A DNA stretch of 54,117 nucleotides, from contig JADGFI010000040.1 in the NCBI GenBank assembly GCA_016743945.1, forward strand, positions 1-54,117, written 5' to 3'. Below, one piece after another: positions 36,507 to 45,194 of the stretch. Source of the stretch: Desulfobacteraceae bacterium. Lineage in GTDB: Bacteria; Desulfobacterota; Desulfobacteria; Desulfobacterales; Desulfobacteraceae. How positions within the stretch are numbered: the first letter of the stretch is position 1; each line of letters starts with the position of its first letter. Below the pieces are notes generated by a model. The model made no database searches and was not told the origin of the DNA. It saw nothing but the letters and a program-made list of their open reading frames with translations. The position numbers and the translations under genes are program-made.

Positions 36507-36711
36507 CATGTTCTCCTTAAAATTATATTTGGTTCTGTACACCTGAACATCATTAACAAATCAATTTCACGGTTTTTGAACAATTCTCATGGCACGATTC
36601 TATTTTAAATATATATATACATACCTAATATATGCTGTATAGTATTTATATAAAGTTTTTATAAAGTCAAGGCTTTTTTATAGCTATAATATAATTGTTT
36701 TAATTATATTA

Positions 36712-36744
36712 ATATGCTAAGTATCATATATTAATTAAGCATAT
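36712..36744. promoter_or_regulatory. candidate MarR operator
   Basis: ATATGCT (36712-36718) and AGCATAT (36738-36744) are inverted copies 19 bp apart in the very AT-rich region between dctP and the MarR gene. Confidence 0.4.
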
Positions 36745-36767
36745 ATAATAAAATCACAGGCGACCCC

Positions 36768-37235
36768 ATGAACAAAGAAATACCGGATTCCACTTACCTA
36801 TTAATAACAGAACTGATTTACTACGGACACATGGAATTGGTAAGACAAGCTGATGAAACCTTATCCCAAAAAGGATTTGGCCGGCCACACTATCGTGTGC
36901 TTCACATTATAAAAAACAACCCTGGAATGACGACTAAAAAATTATTGCTGCATCTTAAGATAACGGCAGCCAGTCTTAATCGAACAATGAACAAGCTCAT
37001 TGATGCCAAGTATATTCTTCAAAAAAATGATTTAAATGATCGTCGACAGCGCCATCATTTTTTAACAAAAAGTGGAAATGATTTTCAGGAAAAAATTTAT
37101 TCTCTCCAAAAAAAAGTTCTTAAAGATGCCTTCGATAAAGTTGAAGGCGAATCACTCGAAAGCTTCATCAAAGTGCTGGCATATATGATTTCAGAGGATG
37201 ACCATTCGCTTTTATCCGTACCAATTCCTTTCTAA
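36768..37235 (+). CDS. MarR-family transcriptional regulator
   Basis: 155 residues with the MarR winged helix: PGMTTKKLLLHLKITAASLN as the helix-turn-helix and DRRQRHHFLT as wing. The family usually senses aromatic or other acids or their CoA esters. It is divergent from the TRAP/acyl-CoA operon and probably controls it. The ribosome site is weak (CAGG). Confidence 0.88.
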   Translation: MNKEIPDSTYLLITELIYYGHMELVRQADETLSQKGFGRPHYRVLHIIKNNPGMTTKKLLLHLKITAASLNRTMNKLIDAKYILQKNDLNDRRQRHHFLTKSGNDFQEKIYSLQKKVLKDAFDKVEGESLESFIKVLAYMISEDDHSLLSVPIPF

Positions 37236-37261
37236 GCACGCGGATAAAATATTCAGACCCC

Positions 37262-38116
37262 TTAATTGAGGGGCAGATGATACTTGGCGATCTGGCGGGA
37301 AATGGCAATCAAATTATTCTCTTGGTCCCAGAGTTCTCCGTCTTCTTCCACCAGGCCGCTGCTGATAAACCGGGTGGTAAAGATGGCCTTCAGCCAGCCC
37401 GGCACCGGCAATTGTCTGACATTCACCGAATATTCAATGGTGGGGACCCAGGCAACCATGCCCTGGCTGGCAAAAACACAGGGGGGAAAGCTATCGGCAA
37501 AAAAGGTAATACTAGGCACATCCACAGCCCGATTTTCCTTAAACCGTATCCATCCTTTCTGAACAGATCTATCCGCAAGCTCGCCCCTTGTCCATCCGGA
37601 ACACGCAGGATCCAGCCGCATGTCCACCTGGTTAAAGAGAGAATAACCTCTTCCCATGGGTGGAACCTCAAGGCATTGGTCCGGTGACGCCATTGTTTCC
37701 GGTTTTTTTTCATAAAGGCGGGGCAGACTTGTATCCAAAGATTTAACAAAGGTCCCCATGGCCCGAATTCTCTCCTTGCCGTCCTGGACAAGCCGGGCCT
37801 GTTTCCGGATAAAATGCCTGGATTCACAAATGGTTTCCATAAAAATTTGAGCAGGTTTTGGGTCACACCGATCCAGATAGTTTGCCGTAATGATACAGGA
37901 GACAAGATCTTTGTCAGCCACCCTTCCCTGGCGGGTCAATTCCTGGCTCGCCAGTTCTTGGTTCGCCAATTTTTGGCCCAGCATTGCCCGGGTCAACAGG
38001 GCCATGGAATATCCGCCGTTGGGAACATGGTTAATGGACCATTGATCTGACATGGTCACATTCAACACCCCCTCTGATTCCTGTACAAACCCCATATCCT
38101 TGTCAAATGCATGCAT
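37262..38116 (-). CDS. acyl-CoA thioesterase-like protein (TesB/4HBT_3 type)
   Basis: 284 residues with a double hotdog layout: NHVPNGGYSMALLTRAML early and FFADSFPPCVFA with a second hotdog later. Such proteins hydrolyse acyl-CoA. It contains a tandem QELAS/QELTR duplication near residue 50-60. ATG 38116 with AAAGGA upstream is preferred to a TTG at 38149. It follows etfA by 67 bp as last gene of the acyl-CoA dehydrogenase operon. Confidence 0.8.
   Translation of the reverse strand: MHAFDKDMGFVQESEGVLNVTMSDQWSINHVPNGGYSMALLTRAMLGQKLANQELASQELTRQGRVADKDLVSCIITANYLDRCDPKPAQIFMETICESRHFIRKQARLVQDGKERIRAMGTFVKSLDTSLPRLYEKKPETMASPDQCLEVPPMGRGYSLFNQVDMRLDPACSGWTRGELADRSVQKGWIRFKENRAVDVPSITFFADSFPPCVFASQGMVAWVPTIEYSVNVRQLPVPGWLKAIFTTRFISSGLVEEDGELWDQENNLIAISRQIAKYHLPLN
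37937..37981. repeat. 15-bp tandem repeat inside the thioesterase gene
   Basis: Three units with 15-bp pitch (37937-37951, 37952-37966, 37967-37981), pattern CARTTCYTGGYTCGC, diverged in the last. They encode NQELA / SQELT type repeats and keep the frame. Confidence 0.8.
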
Positions 38117-38183
38117 ACGATTTTCCTTTATCCCGTCCGATTTGATCAATCTGGCTGGTCAATCTTGCGGGTTAATTTACGGG

Positions 38184-39182
38184 TTAATCCCGCATTTTTT
38201 CTTTTATGGCCCGGATAATGCCGGAACATACCTGGTTGGCATCCGCCACAATGGCCACATCCGCCATTTTCATCATGGTGGCGTTGGGATTTTTATTGAT
38301 GGCCACAATAAAATCGGCATCCACAATGGCTGCGGTATGCTGGATGGCCCCACTGATCCCAAAGGCAAAAAGAATTTTGGGGTTGATGGATTTGCCGGCC
38401 TGGCCCACCAGGGCATCATGGCCGATCCAGTTGGAATAGACCACGGGCCTTGTGGCACCCACCTCACCATTCATGAGGGCTGCCAAATCAAATAATTTTT
38501 TAAATTTACCCTTACTGCCCATTCCCCTGCCGCCGGTGATCACAATATCGGCCCGTTCAATTCCTTTGGCCTTGGAGGGCTTATACTCAGAAGAAATGCA
38601 CCGAATTTTTTCTTTGGGCATATCATCGGGCAAGGGCAGAGCAATGATCTCACCCTTGGCATGGTTGTCATGGGCAAGTTCCTGGAAGGTCCCCGGCCGG
38701 ACGGTGGCCATCTGGGGTCTTGTTTCCGGGGTGATAATCCGGGCCACAAGATTTCCCCCAAAGGAAGGGGCAATCTGAACCAGCCGGCCACGGTCATCAA
38801 TTTCAAGGTCGATACAATCGGCTGTCAACCCGGTTTTCAATTGTTTTGCCACCCTGGGGGCAATTTCCTGGCCAAACCGGGTGGCCCCCACCAGCAGGAT
38901 CTCGGGACAAAATTCTTTTACCAGCCGGGTCAGTAAAAAAGAATAGGTTTCAATGGAATAGGTCTTTAGGGCCGGATCATCCATCAACAAGACCTTGTCT
39001 GCCCCATGGGCAAGATATTCGCCCACATACTCCTCCATTTTGTGGCCGAAAACCACGGCGCAAACCTTTCCCCCTGTCCGTTGTGCCAGACTTGTGGCCC
39101 GTGCAAGGATCTGCAGGGTGACCCGGCTTTGAAAATAATTCCGATAATCCCCCAATACCCAGATATCTTTTGTTGTTGTCAT
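38184..39182 (-). CDS. etfA: electron transfer flavoprotein alpha subunit
   Basis: 332 residues, EtfA/FixB. The C-terminal FAD domain has ITGGRGMGS, the conserved FAFGISGAIQHTA and INKNPNA. It receives electrons from the acyl-CoA dehydrogenase in the same operon. Its ATG overlaps the etfB stop as TAATG. Confidence 0.93.
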   Translation of the reverse strand: MTTTKDIWVLGDYRNYFQSRVTLQILARATSLAQRTGGKVCAVVFGHKMEEYVGEYLAHGADKVLLMDDPALKTYSIETYSFLLTRLVKEFCPEILLVGATRFGQEIAPRVAKQLKTGLTADCIDLEIDDRGRLVQIAPSFGGNLVARIITPETRPQMATVRPGTFQELAHDNHAKGEIIALPLPDDMPKEKIRCISSEYKPSKAKGIERADIVITGGRGMGSKGKFKKLFDLAALMNGEVGATRPVVYSNWIGHDALVGQAGKSINPKILFAFGISGAIQHTAAIVDADFIVAINKNPNATMMKMADVAIVADANQVCSGIIRAIKEKMRD

Positions 39183-40081
39183 TATTCCCTCGTATGGCCG
39201 TGGGTTTTTAAATCCTTGCCCATGGCAGAGCTGATTATTTTACCATATTCGTCAAAGAGCTGGTCCACAACGGTCTTCGGGGCCCCTTTCAACACAATGT
39301 TTTCTTTTTGGGTGGTGGGAGAATAAACATCCAGAATCCTTGTTGGGGAATCTTTTACCGCATTAAAGGTGCCATCAAGCCCCAGCCCCTTTGCATCCAC
39401 CTGGATAATATCAGCATCTTCAGATGCGTCATCTTCAAAGGCGCCAGATTCAAAGGCGCCAGGTTCAAAGGCATCCTGGACACCGCCAAGAGAAGTATAC
39501 CGGGGTTCATAGGCGCCCTGGTCAATGGTGACAAGGCCGGGAAGATCCATTTCAAGGAGTTCTAAAAAATCATCCACATGGCGCTGGACCCGTACCAGGT
39601 TTTCCTGCACGTTTATATCAGATGCATACCCGATGGCCGGAATGGAAAGCTCACCCGCCAGCTGGGGCCCCACCTGGGCGGTTTCGCTGTCACTTGTCTG
39701 GGAACCGCAGAGCACCAGATCCACATCGGGCGCTTGTCGTTTGATATATTCGGCCAGGATAAACGAGGTCAAAAAGGTATCTGCCCCGGCCATGCGACGG
39801 TCGGAAAGCAGCACGCCCCTGTCCGCCCCCAACGCCTTGGCCTGGTATAAAATTTCTGCTGCCATGGGAGGCCCCATGGAAAGCGCCGTAATATGGGTTT
39901 GTTCACCCGCCGCTGCCCGGGTTTCCTTGATCTGAAGGCCGGCTTCAACAGCACGTCTTGAGGAGGGGTCCATCATCCCCTGGGCCATCTCCCGTTTCAG
40001 GGTACCGGTTTTTGCGTCCCAGGGAAGCTCGGATACCATGGGCACCTGTTTAATGCAGATAATTATCTTAAATATTTTCAT
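39182..40081 (-). CDS. etfB: electron transfer flavoprotein beta subunit
   Basis: 299 residues, EtfB/FixA: an N-terminal IICIKQVP, ALSMGPPMA, and the nucleotide-binding LCGSQTSDSETAQVGPQLAG. An extra acidic loop of about 20 residues (near 207-226) consists of AFE-type five-residue repeats, not usual in the family. AGGG lies 7 nt before ATG 40081; a 15-bp repeat array is just upstream. Confidence 0.92.
   Translation of the reverse strand: MKIFKIIICIKQVPMVSELPWDAKTGTLKREMAQGMMDPSSRRAVEAGLQIKETRAAAGEQTHITALSMGPPMAAEILYQAKALGADRGVLLSDRRMAGADTFLTSFILAEYIKRQAPDVDLVLCGSQTSDSETAQVGPQLAGELSIPAIGYASDINVQENLVRVQRHVDDFLELLEMDLPGLVTIDQGAYEPRYTSLGGVQDAFEPGAFESGAFEDDASEDADIIQVDAKGLGLDGTFNAVKDSPTRILDVYSPTTQKENIVLKGAPKTVVDQLFDEYGKIISSAMGKDLKTHGHTRE
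39434..39478. repeat. 15-bp tandem repeat inside etfB
   Basis: Units at 39434-39448, 39449-39463 and 39464-39478; the first two differ only in the last base (TTCAAAGGCGCCAGA/G), the third is diverged. They encode the acidic AFE repeats. Confidence 0.9.
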
Positions 40082-40095
40082 TGTTTTACCCTATT

Positions 40096-40140
40096 TCTTC
40101 TCTCACCATTCCTTCTCTCACCATTCCTTCTCTCACCATT
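40096..40140. repeat. 15-bp tandem repeat upstream of etfB
   Basis: Three copies of CCTTCTCTCACCATT (first base varied in copy 1) and degenerate copies to about 40168. On the minus strand each copy carries GAGAAGGAATG, that is, a Shine-Dalgarno-like GAAGG directly followed by ATG. Confidence 0.9.
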
Positions 40141-40183
40141 CATTGTCTCTCCATTAATTGTCTCACCCGGATTTCCATAGGAT

Positions 40184-41326
40184 TTAACTGGGTTGGGTCA
40201 AAATATGCCGGGCAATGACCATTCGCTGAACTTCACTTGTGCCTTCGTAAATCTGTGTCACCTTGGCATCCCTGAAGTAGCGCTCCACATCATATTCCTT
40301 GCTGTATCCATAACCGCCATGGATTTGAACCGCCATGTCTGTGACCGTTCTTGCCGTGTCACTGCAAAAAAGTTTGGCCATGGAGGCCTGGGCTGAAAAA
40401 GGGGTTCCCTTATCCTTAAAAGCCGCTGCCCTATGGAGCAAAAGTCGTGCGGCATCAATATTTGTGGCCATGTCCGCCAGATAGTTCTGAATGGTCTGGA
40501 ACCTAGAAATAGGTCTATTAAACTGCTGGCGTTCCTTGGCATAGGCGACAGACGCTTCAAAGGCAGCCTGGGCAATACCAAGGGCCTGGGCAGCAATACC
40601 GATGCGGCCGGTATCAAGGCCGGTAAGCCCGATCTTTAATCCCTGGCCTGGTTTTCCCAAAAGGTTTTCCATGGGGACCTTGCAATCTTCGAAAAACAGA
40701 GAGGACACCGGGTTGGCCCGCATGCCGCAAAGGTCCTCTATTTCACCCACCAAAAACCCGGGCCGATCCTTTTCAACGATAAAGACATTGGCAGCATTTT
40801 TCGCCCCTTCTGTCACGGCAAAAACCAGGATGGTACCAGCCACCCCCCCGTTGGTTACAAAAATTTTGGTGCCGTTGATGATATACCCGTCTTGTGTTTG
40901 TCTGGCACTGGTTTCCACCCCGCCGGCATCGGATCCGGCATTGGCCTCGGTCAGGCAGAAGGCACCAATGGAGTCCCCTGCGGCCATGGCCGGGACAAAC
41001 CGATTGATCTGTTCTTTCGTGCCAAACTCCAGAATCGGGGAGATGCCCACACTGTTGTGGACCGTTACGCAGAGCCCCAGGGCTGCTGACACCCGGGACA
41101 ATTCTTCTATCACAATGGCATAACTTACGGTGTCTAATCCTGCCCCGCCAAGGTGTTTTGGCACCTGGAGCCCAAAAAAGTGCAAAGGCTTCATCCGCTC
41201 AACAATTTCATGGGGAAACCGTGCCTCCCTGTCCAGTTCGGCAACCATTGGTTTTATCTCATTTTCCACAAATTCCCTGACGGTTTTGGATATGAGCTGA
41301 TGTTTCATACAGGGATTAAAATCCAC
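40184..41326 (-). CDS. acyl-CoA dehydrogenase
   Basis: 380 residues, complete acyl-CoA dehydrogenase fold: FCLTEANAGSDAGG near the flavin, RIGIAAQALGIAQAA, and the C-terminal IHGGYGYSKEYDVERYFRDA followed by IYEGTSEVQR, whose Glu is the usual catalytic base in short-chain enzymes. It oxidises acyl-CoA at the alpha-beta bond and passes electrons to EtfAB encoded next. Start is GTG 41326 with GGGAG 7 nt upstream. Confidence 0.93.
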   Translation of the reverse strand: MDFNPCMKHQLISKTVREFVENEIKPMVAELDREARFPHEIVERMKPLHFFGLQVPKHLGGAGLDTVSYAIVIEELSRVSAALGLCVTVHNSVGISPILEFGTKEQINRFVPAMAAGDSIGAFCLTEANAGSDAGGVETSARQTQDGYIINGTKIFVTNGGVAGTILVFAVTEGAKNAANVFIVEKDRPGFLVGEIEDLCGMRANPVSSLFFEDCKVPMENLLGKPGQGLKIGLTGLDTGRIGIAAQALGIAQAAFEASVAYAKERQQFNRPISRFQTIQNYLADMATNIDAARLLLHRAAAFKDKGTPFSAQASMAKLFCSDTARTVTDMAVQIHGGYGYSKEYDVERYFRDAKVTQIYEGTSEVQRMVIARHILTQPS

Positions 41327-41374
41327 GAGAACACTCCCTATCGTTTATGCGTTTGGTTATGACGATGCTTTTAG

Positions 41375-41391
41375 TGGCGTTACAAACGCCA
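41375..41391. repeat. 7-bp perfect hairpin between two operon genes
   Basis: TGGCGTT and AACGCCA flank a 3-nt loop between the alcohol dehydrogenase and acyl-CoA dehydrogenase genes. No T-run follows, so it may mark mRNA processing or stability and not termination. Confidence 0.45.
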
Positions 41392-41442
41392 ACCCGGCCC
41401 TGGCTTACAAATGTTGTACACCGGAGCCTAGGGATATACACT

Positions 41443-42573
41443 CTATTTAAATGCATTTTCAAGTATTTTCAGATAATCTTTTGCTTCCAGGGGCCTTGGG
41501 TTGGACCCATTTGAATTGTTGAGAAAAGACATGTTTGCAATGGTCTCAAACTGATCTCTACCAATATTCAAGTCTTTAAACACCGGAATACCAAGCCGTT
41601 TGGAAAGATCTGCTATATGGGAGATGAACAATTGGGCGGCCATTGCATCATCTTTAGCTATAAAACCGGTTTTTCTGGAAAGAGTTGCAAATTTTTCCAC
41701 ACAGGCCGGAAGGTTATAGGCCAGCACATGGGGCAGAAAAATGGAATTGGCCACCCCATGGGGCACATCATAGAGGGCGCCAATGGATTCGGAAATGCAG
41801 TGAACCGCCGTTACATCGGAATTGCCAAAGGCAAATCCGGCAATGGTGGACCCATACATCAACTTTTCACGGGCCCGGGAATTTTTTTCAATGTCGAAAA
41901 AAGCATCTTCTACTGAGCCCAGGATGAGCTGCACAGCTGCCAGTGCATTTGTATCGGTAACAAGGGTGGCAGGTTTGGATAAATAAGCTTCCACAGCATG
42001 GGTCAGTGCGTCCAACCCGGTGGAGGCGATGATGGATTTTGGAAGGGTTTTGATCAGATCCGGATCCACAATGGAAACCGTCGGGTACAGTTTGGGCCCC
42101 TTGATACTCATTTTAAATTTCCGGGTCACATCGGTGATCACCGACACCCAGGTCACTTCACTGCCCGTGCCGCAGGTGGTGGGAATGGCCAGAAACGGCA
42201 GGGGATCATGGATATATTTTTCACGGCCTTCAAAGGCCTCAATGGGCCCGTCATTTGTTGCCAACAGGGCCAGGGCCTTGCCCGCATCCAGGGGACTGCC
42301 CCCGCCAAGGCCAATAACAAGATCCGGTTTAATCTGCCGCAGTTCCCTTGCAATTTCATTGATGGTATCGGACTTGGGATTTGCCTCAATGGTATCAAAG
42401 ACCCTTATTCCTGGCAGCATTTGGGTAACTATTTCCAAAATACCCGAGGCAGCAATACCCTTATCGGTCACGAGAATCGGAACGTTCGCCTTTAAATCCT
42501 GGGCAAGTATTCTGGTTAAATTTTGAATCTCACCAGGGCCAAAATAAAGTTTTACCGGCATATGAAACTGCAT
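41443..42573 (-). CDS. iron-containing alcohol dehydrogenase
   Basis: 376 residues, group III alcohol dehydrogenase: KLYFGPGEI, the NAD-binding GLGGGSPLDAGKA, PTTCGTGSEVT, and metal ligands in STGLDALTHAVEAYLS and LYDVPHGVANSIFLPHVL. It interconverts an alcohol and an aldehyde. ATG 42573 is chosen with AAAGGAG upstream; a longer frame lacks a site. First gene of the acyl-CoA dehydrogenase set, 116 bp before it. Confidence 0.9.
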   Translation of the reverse strand: MQFHMPVKLYFGPGEIQNLTRILAQDLKANVPILVTDKGIAASGILEIVTQMLPGIRVFDTIEANPKSDTINEIARELRQIKPDLVIGLGGGSPLDAGKALALLATNDGPIEAFEGREKYIHDPLPFLAIPTTCGTGSEVTWVSVITDVTRKFKMSIKGPKLYPTVSIVDPDLIKTLPKSIIASTGLDALTHAVEAYLSKPATLVTDTNALAAVQLILGSVEDAFFDIEKNSRAREKLMYGSTIAGFAFGNSDVTAVHCISESIGALYDVPHGVANSIFLPHVLAYNLPACVEKFATLSRKTGFIAKDDAMAAQLFISHIADLSKRLGIPVFKDLNIGRDQFETIANMSFLNNSNGSNPRPLEAKDYLKILENAFK

Positions 42574-42958
42574 GGAATCTCCTTTTTTTTGTCTGACTTT
42601 TTTTATTTGCACCAGGCACCCTTGTGCTTGCGCCCCTTTTATTTAGGTGGTCTGCATTAAAAACCATTCTGAACAAGTTGTCGAGTCTTTTTCCTGAGGG
42701 AAACTATACAGGGGAATAAAAAAAAGGCTGGTGCTGATGATGTTATATCCGTTATCATGCCAAGTGATGTGCTTGAATCCGGCCGCAAAAAGCTGCGGCT
42801 GAAAAATGTGCCCAATTTTTTATAATAAAAGAAAAGGAAAATTTAACACCAACACAAGGCAGGATTCAGTTAAAATCATTAAAAGAACTTATCTGAATCC
42901 TCATCGTTACCTTTTGGCTTGCAGAAAAGCAGTTTACCCACCTTTTCATCGAAAATTT
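42574..42958. other. intergenic stretch with a short unassigned frame
   Basis: It probably holds the promoter of the alcohol dehydrogenase operon on the minus strand. On the plus strand a short frame near 42730-42830 (reading AGADDVISVIMPSDVL) ends in a stop; I cannot link it to a family. GCCGC/GCGGC at 42782-42800 can form a small hairpin. Confidence 0.35.
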
Positions 42959-43519
42959 CTAGGACACAAACATTAGGGCCAGCCCCTGGGCCACCTGTTT
43001 TTTCTTTTCTTTGGAATAGAGAAGTTCAACCAGGGCCAGGGCAAAATCACAGGCAGTTCCAGCCCCCCGGCTGGTGATACAATTATTATGTATCACCACA
43101 TTTTGTTCAATAATATTGCCATTATCAATCAAGCCTGCAAATCCGGGATGGCAGGTCACCTTTCCCGGGGTAATAAGACCGTGATGGTGCAGGACCAGAG
43201 CAGGAGAGGCACAGATTGCCCCGTAAAATTTTTCCAGTGATGCCTGTTTCCTAAGAAGGGTTTCAAGCTCTTTTGAGTCCCGAAGATTCTCGGCTCCGGG
43301 AATACCGCCGGGAAGGACAATCAGATCAAAGGAATCCTCCATGCAGTCTTTGATCAGCGTATCTGCCTTAAACTCAATTCCCCGGGATGCTTTGATTTGG
43401 ATATTGTCCACAGATGCCACAAGAACATGGGCACCAGCCCGCCGGAGAATATCAATGATGGTGACAGCCTCCATTTCCTCTATGCCCTGGGCCACAGGGA
43501 CAAGAACTTTTTTTTCCAT
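42959..43519 (-). CDS. DJ-1/PfpI family protein
   Basis: 186 residues with the DJ-1 core: early Glu in EGIEEMEA-like AQGIEEMEAVT, LPGGIPGAENL, and the reactive Cys103 in GAICASPALVL at the nucleophile elbow. DJ-1/YajL proteins act in carbonyl or oxidative stress repair. AAGGAG precedes ATG 43519. It stands alone on the minus strand. Confidence 0.9.
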   Translation of the reverse strand: MEKKVLVPVAQGIEEMEAVTIIDILRRAGAHVLVASVDNIQIKASRGIEFKADTLIKDCMEDSFDLIVLPGGIPGAENLRDSKELETLLRKQASLEKFYGAICASPALVLHHHGLITPGKVTCHPGFAGLIDNGNIIEQNVVIHNNCITSRGAGTACDFALALVELLYSKEKKKQVAQGLALMFVS

Positions 43520-44126
43520 GACACTCTCCTTTTTTAAAAGTTAAAAAAAGAAAACAATTAAACCTAACAGGGGGGATTCCGCAAGTCAATCCCATGTAAA
43601 TTACCGGTTCATGAAAAAAAGTTTCAACTGATGATCAAACTGAAATGAAAATTTGACTTGAACATTCTCGGGGTGCCTGCTCCCTTACCGGCCGGGGAAA
43701 ATTGCAGCGTACTGATTGAACAATTATTCACTATTTTGAAAAAAAATTATTATATTAACGGTTGTTTGAATGAAACCGGAACAAAAATGGTGCCAAATAT
43801 ATTAACAAAATTTTTGGTATACCCAATATGATTTCCTTAAATATCCGCTTTTGATTATGGAACCCCTGGAATTTTAATAATAGTCTACCCTTTTAACTCC
43901 AAGGTTTATGGAAAAGCCTAATAGTCCACAGTGGAAAAACTCAAAGATACTTTGATTTTCCTAATTTCATGCTCATATTAAGGGAAATATGAGCATGAAG
44001 ACAAAATTTATTACTATATTAAATTATTGACAAATTATCATTGATAACAACACTTAATATCTTGCAGGCAACAATAAAATTTGGTATGCATCTTTTAAGT
44101 CTGTTCATTATATCAAAAATTTCTAT
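43520..44126. other. AT-rich intergenic region
   Basis: No coding frame could be supported. The most notable element is a 14-bp perfect inverted repeat at 43966-43999. Base composition falls here, marking the left side of the accessory region. Confidence 0.4.
43966..43999. repeat. 14-bp perfect inverted repeat
   Basis: TTCATGCTCATATT (43966-43979) and AATATGAGCATGAA (43986-43999) with a 6-nt loop. No T-run follows on either strand. It could be an operator or a transposon-end remnant. Confidence 0.7.
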
Positions 44127-44249
44127 TCATTTTGAATCTCTTTTCAGTTGACGTCGGAATAGTACCAATTTCTCACGAAACAAATCAGATGAATCGTCAT
44201 TCCCGCTGATCAAATTTCGAACGTCAAATAAATATTCTGAATAGATCAT
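44127..44249 (-). pseudogene. short reading frame, possible gene remnant
   Basis: A 40-codon minus-strand frame (MIYSEYLFDVRNLISGNDD and a basic end RRQLKRDSK) that looks like the charged helical tail of a protein. The frame continues seven codons upstream of the ATG and has no ribosome site. It could be a C-terminal fragment; the parent family is unknown. Confidence 0.25.
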
Positions 44250-44306
44250 GGTAGCCAATAAAAATTGTTCAAATAATTATTAAATTTCTTAATTGAAGTA
44301 TAACAA

Positions 44307-44723
44307 ATGAATGTTATTGACGTTTTTGTGAGTTCCGTTATCAAGGGTATAGCAGGAATAGCTTTTCTTGCCGGCTTATCAATCTTACCCTTTTATGATG
44401 ACTGGAAATATGACATTTCAGATGATTGTACAATCGAAATGGCTAAAAAATGTCAGAATTTGTTTATCGACTGTTACAGTTCTATAATTTCTGTTGATCC
44501 GATGTCTGGAGCACCTAATTTCAACCCTGGGTCATACGTGGCATCGTCCAATTGCATTAAGGTTAGTTATGATCCCATTTGTAAAAAAAGATGCGGTTAC
44601 CCTAAACATACTGGAAGCTGGTGGGAAAAGTTTCAACGCTATGGCCCATGGTACTTGAAGTTAATTCCAGGAGCGAGCAGTTATTGGGAAAGTTTCCTCT
44701 ATAATAAAAAGAGTCCAAGCTAA
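44307..44723 (+). CDS. hypothetical Cys-rich membrane-anchored protein
   Basis: 138 residues. A hydrophobic segment (about 8-29) begins the protein, and the rest, probably outside the cytoplasm, has seven Cys (DDCT, KKCQN, IDCYSS, SNCIK, PICKKRCGY), likely disulfide-bonded. The C-terminal third is Trp/Tyr-rich. No family recognised. No strong ribosome site precedes ATG 44307 and codon use is AT-rich. Confidence 0.55.
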   Translation: MNVIDVFVSSVIKGIAGIAFLAGLSILPFYDDWKYDISDDCTIEMAKKCQNLFIDCYSSIISVDPMSGAPNFNPGSYVASSNCIKVSYDPICKKRCGYPKHTGSWWEKFQRYGPWYLKLIPGASSYWESFLYNKKSPS

Positions 44724-44990
44724 ACTTTTTAATATACCTATAAAGCTCTCCTAAATGTGTTATGGGGTTTCCTCCGTCATTGTCATTATAGAGGCTTAAC
44801 TGGTTGTCTAAATATCATGGGAGGATCAGGGTGTTACAATTAACTTTTTAACCAAATCATAGACGACGTCTAAATGACCAGTCATAACCAGTAGCTCTTT
44901 AAGATGATAAATCCGAGCCTATTCAGAAGTTGGTGCAAAAAGTTTGAAGTTATTTTTATTTGGTTAATGAAAAATCAGTGGGAGGGGAAT

Positions 44991-45182
44991 ATGGAGTATA
45001 TTATCGTTAGATCTTTCGAGGAAAAAGACGTATTCGTGGATGGTGTCTTGACCTGTAAGACCGATGAAACAATGCGTGTGGAAGAAGGTACACACATCTT
45101 TGATCTGGGGTATAAGCCGGAAGCGCAAACCATATTGGTCACCGATACCACCCAGATAAAGCCCATGGAAATTCTTTTTTAA
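44991..45182 (+). CDS. 63-residue PEGA-like beta-domain protein
   Basis: GGAGGGG lies directly upstream of ATG 44991, so I reject a longer frame from 44904. The sequence VFVDGVLTCKTDETMRVEEG followed by HIFDLG resembles PEGA surface domains, which are small beta-sandwiches. There is no signal peptide. It is 12 bp before the patatin lipoprotein gene and probably co-translated with it. Confidence 0.6.
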   Translation: MEYIIVRSFEEKDVFVDGVLTCKTDETMRVEEGTHIFDLGYKPEAQTILVTDTTQIKPMEILF

Positions 45183-45194
45183 AAAGGAGGCATC

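Noticed and set aside
40096..40168. CRISPR array
   Set aside because: The units are contiguous 15-mers without spacers and there are no cas genes.
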